Shown in pieces: positions 1 to 11,314 of a stretch of 64,000 nt of DNA (positions within the stretch are counted from its first letter, which is position 1; every line of letters starts with the position of its first letter). Source of the DNA: Beroe forskalii (lineage: Eukaryota > Ctenophora > Nuda > Beroida > Beroidae); NCBI GenBank assembly GCA_011033025.1, contig WFMF01000018.1, positions 496,001 to 560,000 of the forward strand. The letters are read 5' to 3'. A program made the position numbers and the translations under genes. The notes beneath the pieces are model-generated. The model worked only from the letters and a program-made list of their open reading frames with translations. It had not been told where the DNA came from and ran no database searches.

Positions 1-1326
1 GAGTCTTAAGACCGAATTTTCGACTTGATTTGATTGAAGCAAGTCACAATGCAATAGACAAACATGATTCCAGGTCCATATGACAAGTTTTGCACGTGAG
101 TTCACGTCGACGTTTTGTAGAAATTAGGGAAATTACTATTTCAACGATTTTAACAAATGATTTCTATTTCGAACGCCTAATAACATATGTTTAGATCATA
201 AAAACCTCTTACAATTAAAAAGCGGCGCCCCTGTGACTCTGTGAGGGGGTTGCTATGACGACCGCTTGCGGTTTTGTCTGTGGTACCCATATGCCTACTT
301 ATATATAGACGTGATAATTTAAGGACCTAATTTTCGACAGGGTAAACTCAAAAACCATAAAAGATACAGACATGATCGAGGGCGGGTTTTTTTCAGCTAA
401 GATGGGAGAATGTTATAGGCTATCCAGGAAGTCTCACTGCATCAATTTTATTGGTTTGATGACGTCATCAAAATCGATAAAATCACGATTTTAGCGAAAA
501 AACGTAATTTTGGACCACTTTGAAGCACTGTATCTGAAAAGTTTTCTACCGCGTCATAATTTCCCGACTTATGTAGCATCTAGACCTCGAGATTTAGCCA
601 CTGAAGAAGTTTCATGGTGATTGGTGAAAAAATGAGGTCGTGGGAGGCCTCCAAAAATCGAGGATCCTTAGTAAGCCAAAATATGGCGACTTTGAGCATC
701 TATATCTCAGCTCACGAACATTGCTCCATCTTTTCCAGGCGTATCAATGTTCTTTCTCAGTCAAATATTAAGACTAAAAAGTTTCAAGTCACCCAGATTT
801 ATGGGAAAGGTGTGGTGGCCCCTCAAAAACGTAAATTTGAGCCGCGCGAAAAAGTCGAAAATTTGGCTAAGTCCAATTTCAGGCCGAATTCTAAAAGTGC
901 AGGGCTGTTGTGCTATACGATAGTGACTGAATCAACATTTTGATTTACTTGGAACTTGAATATAAAAAGAAATGGTCCATGAAAATGAAGTGCACGTGAG
1001 TTCACGTGGACGTTTTGTAGAAATAAGGCAAATTTGAAATTTGAGTCTTAAGACCACATTTTCGACTTGATTTGATTGAAACAAGTCACAATGCAATAGA
1101 CAAACATGATTCCAGGTTCATATAGCGAATTTTGCACGTGAGTTCACGTGAACGTTTTGTAGAATTTAGGGAAATCACTATTTCAAGGATTTAAACCAAT
1201 TATTTCTACGTTTGACGCTTAATAACGTATGTTCAGATCATAATAACCTCTTACAATTAAAAAACGGCGCCCCTGTGACTCTGTGAGGGGGTTGCTATGA
1301 CGACCGCTTGCGGTTTTGTCTGTGGT
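1..1326. repeat. Direct repeat of about 285 bp, two copies
   Basis: Positions 1-285 recur at 1043-1326 in the same orientation with scattered substitutions. Both copies start GAGTCTTAAGACC and end in a GC-rich block with CTGTGAGGGGGTTGCTATG. The 757 bp between them carry a third partial echo (TGCACGTGAGTTCACGTGGA near 991). This suggests a tandem unit of about 1.04 kb whose left edge lies outside the window. The spacer holds a 109-codon open frame without recognisable motifs, which I do not call a gene. The second copy runs directly into the GIY-YIG fragment, so the repeat may be the 5' flank or terminal repeat of that element. Confidence 0.75.
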
Positions 1327-1344
1327 ATATATATATACATGTTG

Positions 1345-1826
1345 GTGGTGGGGTCGAGGATGGGAATTCAGGCTGTTTTGGTTGTGATCAAGGTTGTACC
1401 CTCTGTCAGAATTTCCTGGTCGAATCAAAAACTTTTACTACATCAAAGACCAATCAGACTTTCAAAATCAAATCACGTATCACTTGTGATACCAAAGGCG
1501 TAATTTATTTAATAACAGACAAAATTTGTGAAGATGTATTTTATGTTGGTTACACAGAAGATAACATGAAAGTGAGGTGGAGAAATCATAAGTCGCATAT
1601 AAAACAGGGCAAAAACAGTAGATTAGGTAAAACTGCCCATAAATTAGATAAGAGCACCCAAGCAGTCTACACCTCACAGCTTAGTAGCCACCTTAGTATA
1701 GTCCTAATTGAATGTGTGGAGGAGGTCCCAGGAAAAACTAAGAAGCAGCAGCTAGAAATAAGGGAAAAATTTTGGCAAGGAGCATTGAAAGCTGCAAAGT
1801 TATTTGGAGGCATTAATAAACGATAA
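1345..1826 (+). pseudogene. GIY-YIG endonuclease-domain fragment, Penelope-like
   Basis: The open frame has a cysteine-rich start (C-x2-C-x3-C-x2-C) followed by GVIYLITD, then FYVGYTEDNMKVRWRNHKSH. This order, Cys cluster then a VIYLI / YVG / R-x3-H core, is how the C-terminal GIY-YIG nuclease of Penelope-like retroelements is built. It nicks target DNA during retrotransposition. The frame opens upstream inside the 285-bp repeat, so its formal start codon near 1308 is probably not natural. No reverse transcriptase precedes it in the window, so this is an isolated 3' end of an element or a domesticated single domain. The C-terminus is lysine-rich and ends in a normal stop. A stand-alone GIY-YIG protein is the alternative. 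Confidence 0.6.
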
Positions 1827-2265
1827 AATTTTTAATAGAGCATTTGCTAGGTCGCCACACAGGCCCATCCCATCTCTCTGTGTAACCCAACATCATTTTT
1901 AATTTAATGCAGATTTTAATTTCATACCATGACAGTACCGATTGATTCGTTGATTTATTCTGTACAGTATTTTTCATTTTATAGAATTCCAGAATTTGGT
2001 AATTAAATTGATATTGATATTGAAATTTTATATTATTATGAATTGAAACTTATGTTGAATTTTTGGTAGAAATATCAATAGAGCTTAGCACAATATAGCT
2101 ATATTTTCAATAAATTTGCAATTTATGATTGAATAAATTTACCAACCAATTACTTTTTTATAGGCTATGAAGACAAACTATGTCGAACATGTACCTAACT
2201 TGGAAACTATTTAAAGAAATTTGATGCGTTTCATTGCTTCCACAGTGTCAAGATTAAATTATATG
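1827..2265. other. AT-rich sequence without a gene
   Basis: This stretch follows the GIY-YIG stop and is strongly AT-rich with no long frame. It may be the 3' untranslated part of that element. No terminal repeat or poly(A) tail is obvious. Confidence 0.5.
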
Positions 2266-4151
2266 TATCAGGGGGCTGGCAAGCCCCCCGCGGCGGTTTG
2301 CGAGCCCGAGGGCCCGAAGGGCCCGAGGGCGAGCATTGGACGGCGGTCCTAACAGTGCGAGGGCCGAAGGCCGAGCCGCGAAGAGGACCCGAAGGGTCCG
2401 AGAGCGGCATGGACGGCAGACCTAACAGTGCGAGGCCGAAGGCCCGAGCGGAGTGAGGACCCGAAGGGTCCGAGGGCGAGCATTGAACGGCGATCCTAAC
2501 AGTAATCGAGCTTCGGACATCGGAAGTGAGTTTTGTTAACTTTGCTTGCCAGCCCCCAACTATATGTTTTCATGGATTGGCCATATTTCACGTTAAAATT
2601 TGAGTAAGTTCCCGTTGCCGAAATTGCACCAAAATTTGAACATCGCATCTTTAGAGGTCAAAGGTGCAACTGTCAAAATTTCAGATCGATCGGATTAAAA
2701 ATGGCCGAGTTATTACAACTTGAATATTGCCAAAATCGAGGGTGTTCTTGTTAAATAGGGTTACGACCATATATATACACATATATATACAGATATATAT
2801 ACAGATATATAGAGGTATATACATATAGAGAGATGACGCTTTAGTGCAAGAAGTATACCCTATTTAAACGGCCATATCTCGGGAACGGTAAAAGATACAG
2901 AGCTCATCGACCCAGCGTTGGAAAGTAGAAGGATAGAACTTGCGAATAATGCCCTTAAAAACTTTTTTACGTCACGATAATGACGTCATAATGACGTCAC
3001 AAAACTAAGAATTTCAAATGTCGATTTTCCCAAAAATAGGCGTTTTTTAACGCCATTTTTCGGTATGAAGCTTTCGAGATAGGAAAAAATGCTCCTCCTA
3101 GCGTAGAAAGGAAATTTAATGTACTTTTCAAAAATGTGGTTTAAAAGTTCTGAGCTCCCCAGCATCATTGAGATATATGCGATTGTTTGAAACACTTTGA
3201 CACGAAAAAAATCCCAAAAAATGGCAAAACTTGTGAAGCTAGTGGAGAGAGAACGGGACAACCCCAGAACTTCATCTTTGGATATTTTGTCGGTCATAGT
3301 CCCAATTGTGTTAATGAATGGGTCTCAGATAGCTTAACTAATTTTATGACGTAATTGTGACGTCATCAGTAATGCTAGGTAACGCGAATTTTTACGCGCG
3401 ATTTGACGCCAAATTTCAATATCTGGGCACAGAAAAAGGGTGATATTTTCCCCAAAACCAAAAGGATTTGGTTGTGATGGTCCGCGGCGGTTTTAAGGAG
3501 TTCTTTACTGTAAAACCCATGATATGAAAGAACGCGACGGTTAAAACTGCCGCAACGGCACTTTTTGACGCATTGAAGTTACGTGAATGCTGTATATTTT
3601 ATAAGTGACGTTGCAGCAGTTTTAACCGTCGCGTTCTTTCTCATATCATGGGTTTTACAGTAAAGAACTCCTTAAAACCGCCGCGGACCATCACAACCAA
3701 ATCCTTTTTGGTTTTGGGAAAAATATACATATATGTGTATATATATGGTCGTAACCCTATTTAACAAGAACACCCTCGATTTTGGCAATATTCAAGTTGT
3801 AATATCTCGGCCATTTTTAATCCAATCAATCTGAAATCTTGACAGTTGCACCTTTGACCTCTAAACATGCGATGATCAAATTTTTGCAATTTCGGCAGCG
3901 GGAACTTACTCATATTTTAACGTGAAATATGGCCAATCCATGAAAACATATAGTTGGGGGCTGGCAAGCAAAGTTAACAAAACTCACTTCCGATGTCCGG
4001 AAGCTCGTGTACTGTAAGGATTGCCGTTCAATGCTCGCCTCGGACCCTTCGGGTCCTCGGCTCGGGCTCGGCCTTCGGCCCTCACTAGGACCGTCAATGC
4101 TCCGCCCTCGGGCTCGCAAACCGCCGCGGGGGGCTTGCCAGCCCCCTGATA
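2266..4151. mobile_element. Fold-back element with GGGGGCTGGCAAG ends
   Basis: The element begins TATCAGGGGGCTGGCAAG and ends with the reverse complement, CTTGCCAGCCCCCTGATA. Four modules can be told apart. A GC-rich module (2266-2562) has many GGGCCCGAAGG-type hairpins. An AT-rich module (2563-2770) starts ACTATATGTTTTCATGG. A unique-arm module (about 2838-3443) carries TGACGTCA motifs. A near-perfect hairpin (about 3444-3726) is centred near 3585. The first two modules then return in inverted order up to 4151. The same modules recur at 45.3-52.1 kb and 59.5-60.2 kb. No transposase is present, so it is non-autonomous. Its right end abuts the start of the GTPase palindrome exactly. Confidence 0.8.
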
Positions 4152-4777
4152 AAAGTTTCGGGTAGAAATAGTCAGAAATTATTTGAACGATAAAAACAGG
4201 GACCAATTTAAAAATCACCGATTTTTTCCACTTTTTTATTTGTCCCAAATGTCTCAAATGACACTCCCAAACTCAAAAAAGTAAATTGGGGCAGGGAAAT
4301 TTGGGACAGTGACATTTGGGACAGTGACATTCCCCCCTATATAAACAAAATTTGCTAATTTCACACGATCAAAGTCTATCAACAAGGTACTAAACGGGGG
4401 ACGGATCTGCAAGAGATCCAGACAGACGTCCCGTCGCAGGATCTCCCGCTACAGGTGATCCAGTTGCCAAAGCTGCTGTGGATAAGAGAGCCGGTTGATC
4501 TCCTCCTAGTGATGTAGGTGCTGATTTCAGTAGCACGTCTGTATGTAATGTCCCTTGTACAGTTGTACAAGTACCTGCCAGTAGTTATAAGATATTTTAG
4601 CTCAGTCAGGGGTCAAGGATCAATGGTTGCATGTCGGTAGGTGCCCCGATTCACCTTAAGATGTGCATACCGGCGTATACCTGTGACATTGCTGGCTGTG
4701 ACAGCGCGTATAGCAGATAGCTATCTGTGACATGATTCATGGCACTCTGATGATCTTCCATCATTCATGAACTGTCA

Positions 4778-5377
4778 CTACATCACCGAACAGTCTATTT
4801 TCTTCCTCCCGTGGAACCTGAAGTTAATCTCACTGATCGCCGGACTAGCAATCCGCACAGTTTGATCTATCAACTCCCCCACATTCGACAGGTCTATTCC
4901 CGAAGTCTCGGTAAAATGGCGCATTTTGAGTTTTTCCGACAACTTGACGCCCTCCTCGACTGACACCAGCGGCAGCTGACGAGGGTTGGTGAGTCTCAGG
5001 TCTGACTTGTTGCCCACCAGCACGCACTTAGCAGTGGGCATTACGTGTTTGACCCTCCTAAACACGTCCTCCACCCCCTCGTAGCTCTCCACCTGACTGA
5101 TATCGTACACGATCAGTACTGCGTCCGGTAGCTCTGTTTGCAGGACCTGAGTCAGCTCCTCGGTGTCTATATCCGACTCAGGGTCGAATAGTTTGAGGCT
5201 GAAGGGGCAGCTGTCCACCACCACGTTGATGTTGTAGGAGGCAGTACCACACTGCAGGAGGGAGCGGGGTCTGGAAGTGGAGGATTTAGTGGTGCTCGTG
5301 CCGATGACGTAGGACTCTATGAGCGTGGTACGACCCACACCTGCTGATCCTAGCAGGAGCAGCTTCAAACGCTTCAT
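4778..5377 (-). CDS. Divergent Ras/Rho-like small GTPase, left-arm copy
   Basis: This 199 aa single-exon ORF has the layout of a small GTPase. The P-loop is G10-S-A-G-V-G-R-T-T. The guanine-specificity motif N123-K-S-D is canonical and E157-T-S-G stands in for the SAK motif. The last four residues, C196-S-V-M, form a CAAX box that predicts farnesylation and membrane attachment. Two key features are off. The P-loop lysine that binds the phosphates is arginine (R16). The switch II motif DTAGQ is replaced by D65-P-E-S, so the catalytic Gln region is missing. It may bind nucleotide poorly or hydrolyse it slowly. The start fits the family, whose N-terminal beta strand (KRLKLLLLG) begins directly. 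It differs from the other copy at residue 194 (Ile here). Family is clear; subfamily is not. Confidence 0.85.
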   Translation of the reverse strand: MKRLKLLLLGSAGVGRTTLIESYVIGTSTTKSSTSRPRSLLQCGTASYNINVVVDSCPFSLKLFDPESDIDTEELTQVLQTELPDAVLIVYDISQVESYEGVEDVFRRVKHVMPTAKCVLVGNKSDLRLTNPRQLPLVSVEEGVKLSEKLKMRHFTETSGIDLSNVGELIDQTVRIASPAISEINFRFHGRKKIDCSVM

Positions 5378-6620
5378 AGTGGGAGAGGATAACGATAATG
5401 TCTTAATGTGATCTGTAGCTGATTACACTGTCGCAGATGCCAAGATCCTTTGCCTGCTTTTAGTTTTAATTGCAGAGAAAACCTGAGTCTTGCAAGGAAA
5501 TCTGCTGCAGCGCCTACTGTTTACATTTCCTGTATCAGGTAAAATAAAAAGTTTTATCTCTGAAAAATGGAGATATCAAGATGGAAAATGATCTCATTCA
5601 GCTGAACCGAATATCAAGAGAGCAAGAGTATAGCAGATACGAAACAGATCCAGATGTCAAATACACATACAAGTCAACATACGACATACGCTATATGTAC
5701 ATAGGATACACATTACTATGAGAAAGTAAGAACGCTTTGCATTCAAAGCCGAGCGAGGCCCCTGTCACTAGTTATAAAGTTAATTACAGAGCTCGAACGA
5801 TCAGAGAGAAGAGATATTATGAAATCTGTGGAGCTCTTAGGAGTAGGAGTAGAGGGGAGGAGGGAGGGTGTATATTATTGCATATGTATATCGAGCTGGG
5901 AGGAGGAGAGAATACACAAAACGCGGTGGTTAAAGACTCTGCAGCAGCGTGTCTCTGAATGAGTGTAGGTATAGGAGAGGGAGAGAAATGATATCAAATT
6001 CAACTGATACTTACACTACATATACCTATATATTTTTGCCTACTAACTTTAAAGACATGGACTGATCAGGGTACAGCAATTCTGTACTGTGGTTATAGTA
6101 GATAAAAATACTACGAGCAGCACATGATGATGATGACCTGGGAGGAGGGAGGGGTGAAAGCAAAACAATCCCCGACCCCGATATAATGGTAAATGATAGC
6201 TGGGATTCTGGGGATCAAATTCCATCATCAGCCCACACACTCTCGCGCTGTTGTATTGGCAACTCTTAATATAAGACTGTGGCTGCTGATTAGATTAACA
6301 TTCCTCTGCCATACGAGAAACATGAACATTCCACGACCTTGTAGCGGTGTTACTGGATACAGTTTTTAGTGCGGGGTGTTGGAATTTTGAGGGCCTGCAG
6401 CTGGAACAGGAACAGTGGGATCACTTACTGCTCCAAAAAGTAATGTTAAAGCTGAGTCTTCTTTGTGCAAAAGTTAGGATAATTATCTTGAAGATTGTAT
6501 AGTCATCCTGTTGGGTGTTGTGGGCAGGGCCAGGTCCATTTTCCGAGGAAATTTATAACTTGAGTTTTTTTTAAAGAAAACTTCAAAAAATGAAATAGTC
6601 TGCAAATCGGCACGTAAGCC
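5378..6620. other. Arm spacer of the palindrome, no gene seen
   Basis: This is the region upstream of the left GTPase copy, mirrored at 8820-10714. It holds purine-rich tracts and a TCATCATCATC stretch. About 84 bp near 6024-6107 are missing from the other arm. I see no conserved frame and no convincing TATA box. Confidence 0.5.
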
Positions 6621-6629
6621 ACTTTAGGC

Positions 6630-7740
6630 GATGCTCAATTGTTATTGAGCGAAATTAAGCGCAATTTGGCGTATTTGATTGCCACTGGGCGTAATTAAGC
6701 TCATTTGGGCAAAATTAAGCGTAATTAGACGTTATTAAGCCTTTTTGGACGTAATTAAGCGCAATTGGGCTAATTAAGCGCAATCGGGCGTTATAAAGCG
6801 CAATCGGGCTAATTAAGTGCAATTCGGCTAATTAAGCGCAATTGGGTTATAAATTGAGCACAATAGGGCTGATTAAAGAGCCATTGGAATAGTGAAGCGC
6901 AATTGGGCTAATTAAGCGCAATTGGGCTACTTAAGCGCAATTTGGCTAATTGAGCACAATAGGGCTTATTAAGAGCCATTGGAATAATGAAGCGCAATTG
7001 AGCTAATTAAGCGCAATTGGGCTAATTAAGCGCAATTGGGCTAATTAAGCGCAATTGGGCTAATTAAGCGCAATTGGGCTAATTAAGCGCAATTGGGCTA
7101 CTTAAGCGCAATTGGGCTAATTGAGCACAATAGGGCTTATTAAGAGCCATTGGAATAATGAAGCGCAATTGGGCTAATTAATCGCAATTGGGCTAATTAA
7201 GCGCAATTGGGCTGATTAAGCGCAATTGGGCTAATTAAGCGCAATTGGGCTAATTAAGCGCAATTGGGCTAATTAAGCGCAATTGGGCTAATTAAGCGCA
7301 ATTGGGCTAATTAAGCGCAATTGGGCTAATTAAGCGCAATTGGGCTAATTAAGCGCAATTGGGCTAATTAGCGCAATTGGGCTAATTAAGCGCAATTGGG
7401 CTAATTGGGCAATGGGATAATTAAGCGCAATTGGGGGTAATTAGCGAAGTTAATAAGCATTGGCTAATTAAGCAATTGCATTTGGCAATGGCTAATTAAG
7501 CAATTGCTAAAGCGCAATTGGGAATTAAGCATGGGCTAATAAGCAATTGGGCTTATAAGCGCAATTGGGCTATAAAGCATGAATTTGTGGCGATTCGAAG
7601 GCATTCCAATTGGGATAAGCTATTTGGGTAATTAGCGCACAAACAATGGGATATTAAGCGCAATTGGCTAATGCATATTAAGTGCAATTAGCAATTGGCT
7701 TACGCAATTGGCTAATTAGGATCGGATAGGCTGGTCAATG
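6630..7740. repeat. 19-bp tandem array, left arm
   Basis: The unit is GCGCAATTGGGCTAATTAA, repeated several dozen times, regular between about 6990 and 7400 and decayed toward both ends. AATT and TTAATTAA cores make the unit partly self-complementary. It is the mirror image of the array at 7768-8815. Confidence 0.9.
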
Positions 7741-7767
7741 GCGTCAGGCTAAATTTTTAAGGGGGGG

Positions 7768-8815
7768 ATTCAGCCCAATTGCGCTTAATTAGCCCATTGC
7801 GCTTAATTAGCCCAATTGCGCTTCTTTATTCAATGGCTCTAATAAGCCCTATTGTGCTTCCTAATTAGCCCAATTGCGCTTAAGTAGCCCAAGGTGCTTA
7901 ATTAGCCCAATTGCGCTTAATTAGCCCAATTGTTTAATTAGCCCAATTGGTGCTTAATTAGCCCATTGCTTAATTAGCCCAATTATGCTTAATTATCCCA
8001 ATTGCGCATAATTAGCCCACTAATCCTAGCCCTATTGCTTAACTAAGCCCACTGCGCTTAATAGCCCCGCTTAATCTAGCCCAATTGCGCTTAATTAGCC
8101 CAAGCGCTTAATTGGCCCAATTGCACTTAATTAGCCCAATTGCGCTTCTTTATTCCAATGGTATTTAATAAGCCCTATTGTGCCACTAGCCAATTGCTTA
8201 AGTAGCCCAATTGCGCTTAATTAGCCCACTTAATTAGCCCAATTGCGCTTAATTTAGCCCAATTGCGCTTAATTAGCCCAATTGCGCTTAATTAGCCCAA
8301 TTGTGCTAATTAGCCCAATTGCGCTTAATTAGCCCAATTGCTTTACTTATTCAATTGCGCTTAATTAGCCCAATTGCGCTTAATTAGCCCAATACGCTTA
8401 ATAAGCCCTATTGCTTAATTAGCCCAATGGCTTAATAAGCCCTATTGCTTAATTATTCCAATGGTTTTGGCCCAATTGCTTAGTAGCCCACGCTTAATTA
8501 GCCCAATTGGTGCTTTAAGCCACTATTCCAATGTTTAATCGGCCTATTGTGCTCAATTAGCCCAATTGCGCTTAAGTAGCACAATTGCGCTTAATTAACC
8601 CAATTGCGCTTAATTAGCCCAATTGCACTTAATTAGCCCGATTGCGCTTTATAACGCCCGATTGCGCTTAATTAGCCCAATTGCGCTTAATTACGTCCAA
8701 AAAGGCTTAATAACGTCTAATTACGCTATTTTGCCCAAATGAGCTTAATTACGCCCAGTGGCAATCAAATACGCCAAATTGCGCTTAATTTCGCTCAATA
8801 ACAATTGAGCATCGC
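7768..8815. repeat. 19-bp tandem array, right arm (inverted)
   Basis: The unit TTAATTAGCCCAATTGCGC is the reverse complement of the left-arm unit. Copy order and indels differ from the left arm, so the two arrays have changed independently since the inversion formed. The axis of the palindrome lies in the roughly 30 bp before 7768. Confidence 0.9.
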
Positions 8816-9440
8816 CTAAGTGGCTTACGTGCCGATTTGCAGACTATTTCATTTTTGAAGTTTTCTTTAAAAAAAACTCAAGTTAAATTTCCTCGGAAAA
8901 TGGACCTGGCCCTGCCCACAACACCCAACAGGATGACTATACAATCTTCAAGATAATTATCCTAACTTTCGCACAAAGAAGACTCAGCTTTAACATTACT
9001 TTTTGGAGCAGTAAGTGATCCCACTGTTCCTGTTCCAGCTGCAGGCCCTCAAAATTCCAACACCCCGCACTAAAAACTGTATCCAGTAACACCGCTACAA
9101 GGTCGTGGAATGTTCATGTTTCTCGTATGGCAGAGGAATGTTAATCTAATCAGCAGCCACAGTCTTATATTAAGAGTTGCCAATACAGCAGCGCGAGAGT
9201 GTGTGGGCAAATGATGGAATTTGATCCCCAGAATCCCAGCTATCATTTACCATTACCGGGGTCGGGGATTGTTTTGCTTTCACCCCTCCCTCCTCCCAGG
9301 TCATCATCATCATGTGCTGCTCGTAGTATATGTAGTGTAAGTATCAGTTGAATTTGATATCATTTCTCTCCCTCTCCTATACCTACACTCATTCAGAGAC
9401 ACGCTGCTGCAGAGTCTTTAACCACCGCGTTTTGTGTACC

Positions 9441-10178
9441 TTAGTGGTAGAAATTAAGAAGTGTACTATTTAAGGCAGTAAGCAATTTTACTGCCTTAAA
9501 TAATACACTCATAAATTACAAATCTTAATTTCTACCTACCGTAATTTGTACAATACCAAAATTTTAGAAAATTTTGTTAAAGTAAAGATTTGTACATCTA
9601 TACCTATCTTTTACTTCCCTACAATATTAAGGCATTCTATTTTCTCACAATACAGGTTCAGAATTTTCTGCGAAAGCATCAGTGCAGACAAAATCAAACT
9701 TGACATGATAAACAATTATCACTCGATAAAAATTATAGGCATTTCTTCAGCTTCTTCGATAACACACATTTTCCATAATCCATATCTTCCACCTCAAGCC
9801 CAATAGAACCATATTCGATATCTTCTCCGATGTATTCATCAGGAAACAAGGCCTTCAAAATTTCATCGGCCAATCTTTTGATCAAACGGAGGCATGGTGT
9901 TGACTCTAGGATGCTCATTGACCTGTTTGCTAATCTGTTTCTCAAGAACGCCTAGTTTTACTTTTGTCTAAATTTAGATCCCAAATAAATTGAATTCAAT
10001 GGAAAAAATCTGCCCTATTCTTGTTTTCATATCGGTTTTTTTGGTTGAAAATTGGTGAAACGACGTGAAATTTAGTCCTAGATTTGCCTGATTTTTTGTA
10101 GAAATTTTACTGCCTTAATTAGTACACTTCTTAATTAGTACGTCCTTAATAAATACACATCTTAATTTCTACCACTAA
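9441..10178. mobile_element. Terminal-inverted-repeat element only in the right arm
   Basis: The ends are TTAGTGGTAGAAATTAAGA and its reverse complement TCTTAATTTCTACCACTAA. The mirrored left arm lacks this stretch: there the sequence runs GTGTATTCTCTCC without interruption, so this is an insertion. Two extra C residues lie before the left end and no target duplication is clear. Inside, a second hairpin uses GGCAGTAA. A minus-strand frame of 70 codons at 9733-9945 shows no motif I recognise and could be a transposase remnant. Confidence 0.75.
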
Positions 10179-10714
10179 TTCTCTCCTCCTCCCAGCTCGA
10201 TATACATATGCAATAATATACACCCTCCCTCCTCCCCTCTATTCCTACTCCTAAGAGCTCCACAGATTTCATAATATCTCTTCTCTCTGATCTTTCGAGC
10301 TCTGTAATTAACTTTATAACTAGTGACAGGGGCCTCGCTCGGCTTTGAATGCAAAACGTTCTTACTTTATCATAGTAATGTGTATCCTATGTATATATAG
10401 CATATGTCGTATGTTGACTTGTATGTGTATTTGACATCTGGATCTGTTTCGTATCTTCTATACTCTTGCTCTCTTGATATTCGGTTCAGCTGAATGAGAT
10501 CATTTTCCATCTTGATATCTCCATTTTTCAGAGATAAAACTTTTTATTTTACCTGATACAGGAAATGTAAACAGTAGGCGCTGCAGCAGATTTCCTTGCA
10601 AGACTCAGGTTTTTCTGCAGAATTAAAACTAAAAGCAGGCAAAGGATCTTGGCATCTGCGACAGTGTAATCAGCTACAGATCACATTAAGACATTATCGT
10701 TATCCTCTCCCACT

Positions 10715-11314
10715 ATGAAGCGTTTGAAGCTGCTCCTGCTAGGATCAGCAGGTGTGGGTCGTACCACACTCATAGAGTCCTACGTCATCGGCACGAGCAC
10801 CACTAAATCCTCCACTTCCAGACCCCGGTCCCTCCTGCAGTGCGGTACTGCCTCCTACAACATCAACGTGGTGGTGGACAGCTGCCCCTTCAGCCTCAAA
10901 CTATTCGACCCAGAGTCAGATATAGACACCGAGGAGCTGACTCAGGTCCTGCAAACAGAGCTACCGGACGCGGTCCTGATCGTGTACGATATCAGTCAGG
11001 TGGAGAGCTACGAGGGGGTGGAGGACGTGTTTAGGAGGGTCAAACACGTAATGCCCACTGCCAAGTGTGTGCTGGTGGGCAACAAGTCAGACCTGAGACT
11101 CACCAACCCTCGTCAGCTGCCGCTGGTGTCAGTCGAGGAGGGCGTCAAGTTGTCGGAAAAACTCAAAATGCGCCATTTCACGGAAACTTCGGGAATAGAC
11201 CTGTCGAATGTGGGGGAGTTGATAGATCAAACTGTGCGGATTGCAAGTCCGGCGATCAGTGAGATTAACTTCAGGTTCCACGGGAGGAAGAAACTAGACT
11301 GTTCGGTGATGTAG
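10715..11314 (+). CDS. Divergent Ras/Rho-like small GTPase, right-arm copy
   Basis: This is the inverted twin of the left-arm GTPase and also 199 aa. It keeps the same unusual P-loop (arginine for lysine at 16), the same D65-P-E-S in place of the switch II DTAGQ, the canonical N123-K-S-D and the C-terminal C196-S-V-M prenylation box. The only amino-acid difference I find is Leu for Ile at 194; several other base changes are synonymous. Both frames are intact despite separate substitutions, so either both are under selection or the duplication is young. The two genes diverge from the palindrome axis, each reading outward. Upstream sequence is mirrored for over 600 bp, so the promoter would be duplicated as well. 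Confidence 0.85.
   Translation: MKRLKLLLLGSAGVGRTTLIESYVIGTSTTKSSTSRPRSLLQCGTASYNINVVVDSCPFSLKLFDPESDIDTEELTQVLQTELPDAVLIVYDISQVESYEGVEDVFRRVKHVMPTAKCVLVGNKSDLRLTNPRQLPLVSVEEGVKLSEKLKMRHFTETSGIDLSNVGELIDQTVRIASPAISEINFRFHGRKKLDCSVM

Noticed and set aside
2266-2562. Helitron ends (TC start and a terminal hairpin)
   Set aside because: The element has inverted ends and no CTRR terminus, which Helitrons do not combine.
4379-4570. Short frames shared by both palindrome arms (also 11522-11827)
   Set aside because: They are duplicated by the palindrome itself, differ in stop position, and show no protein-like composition.
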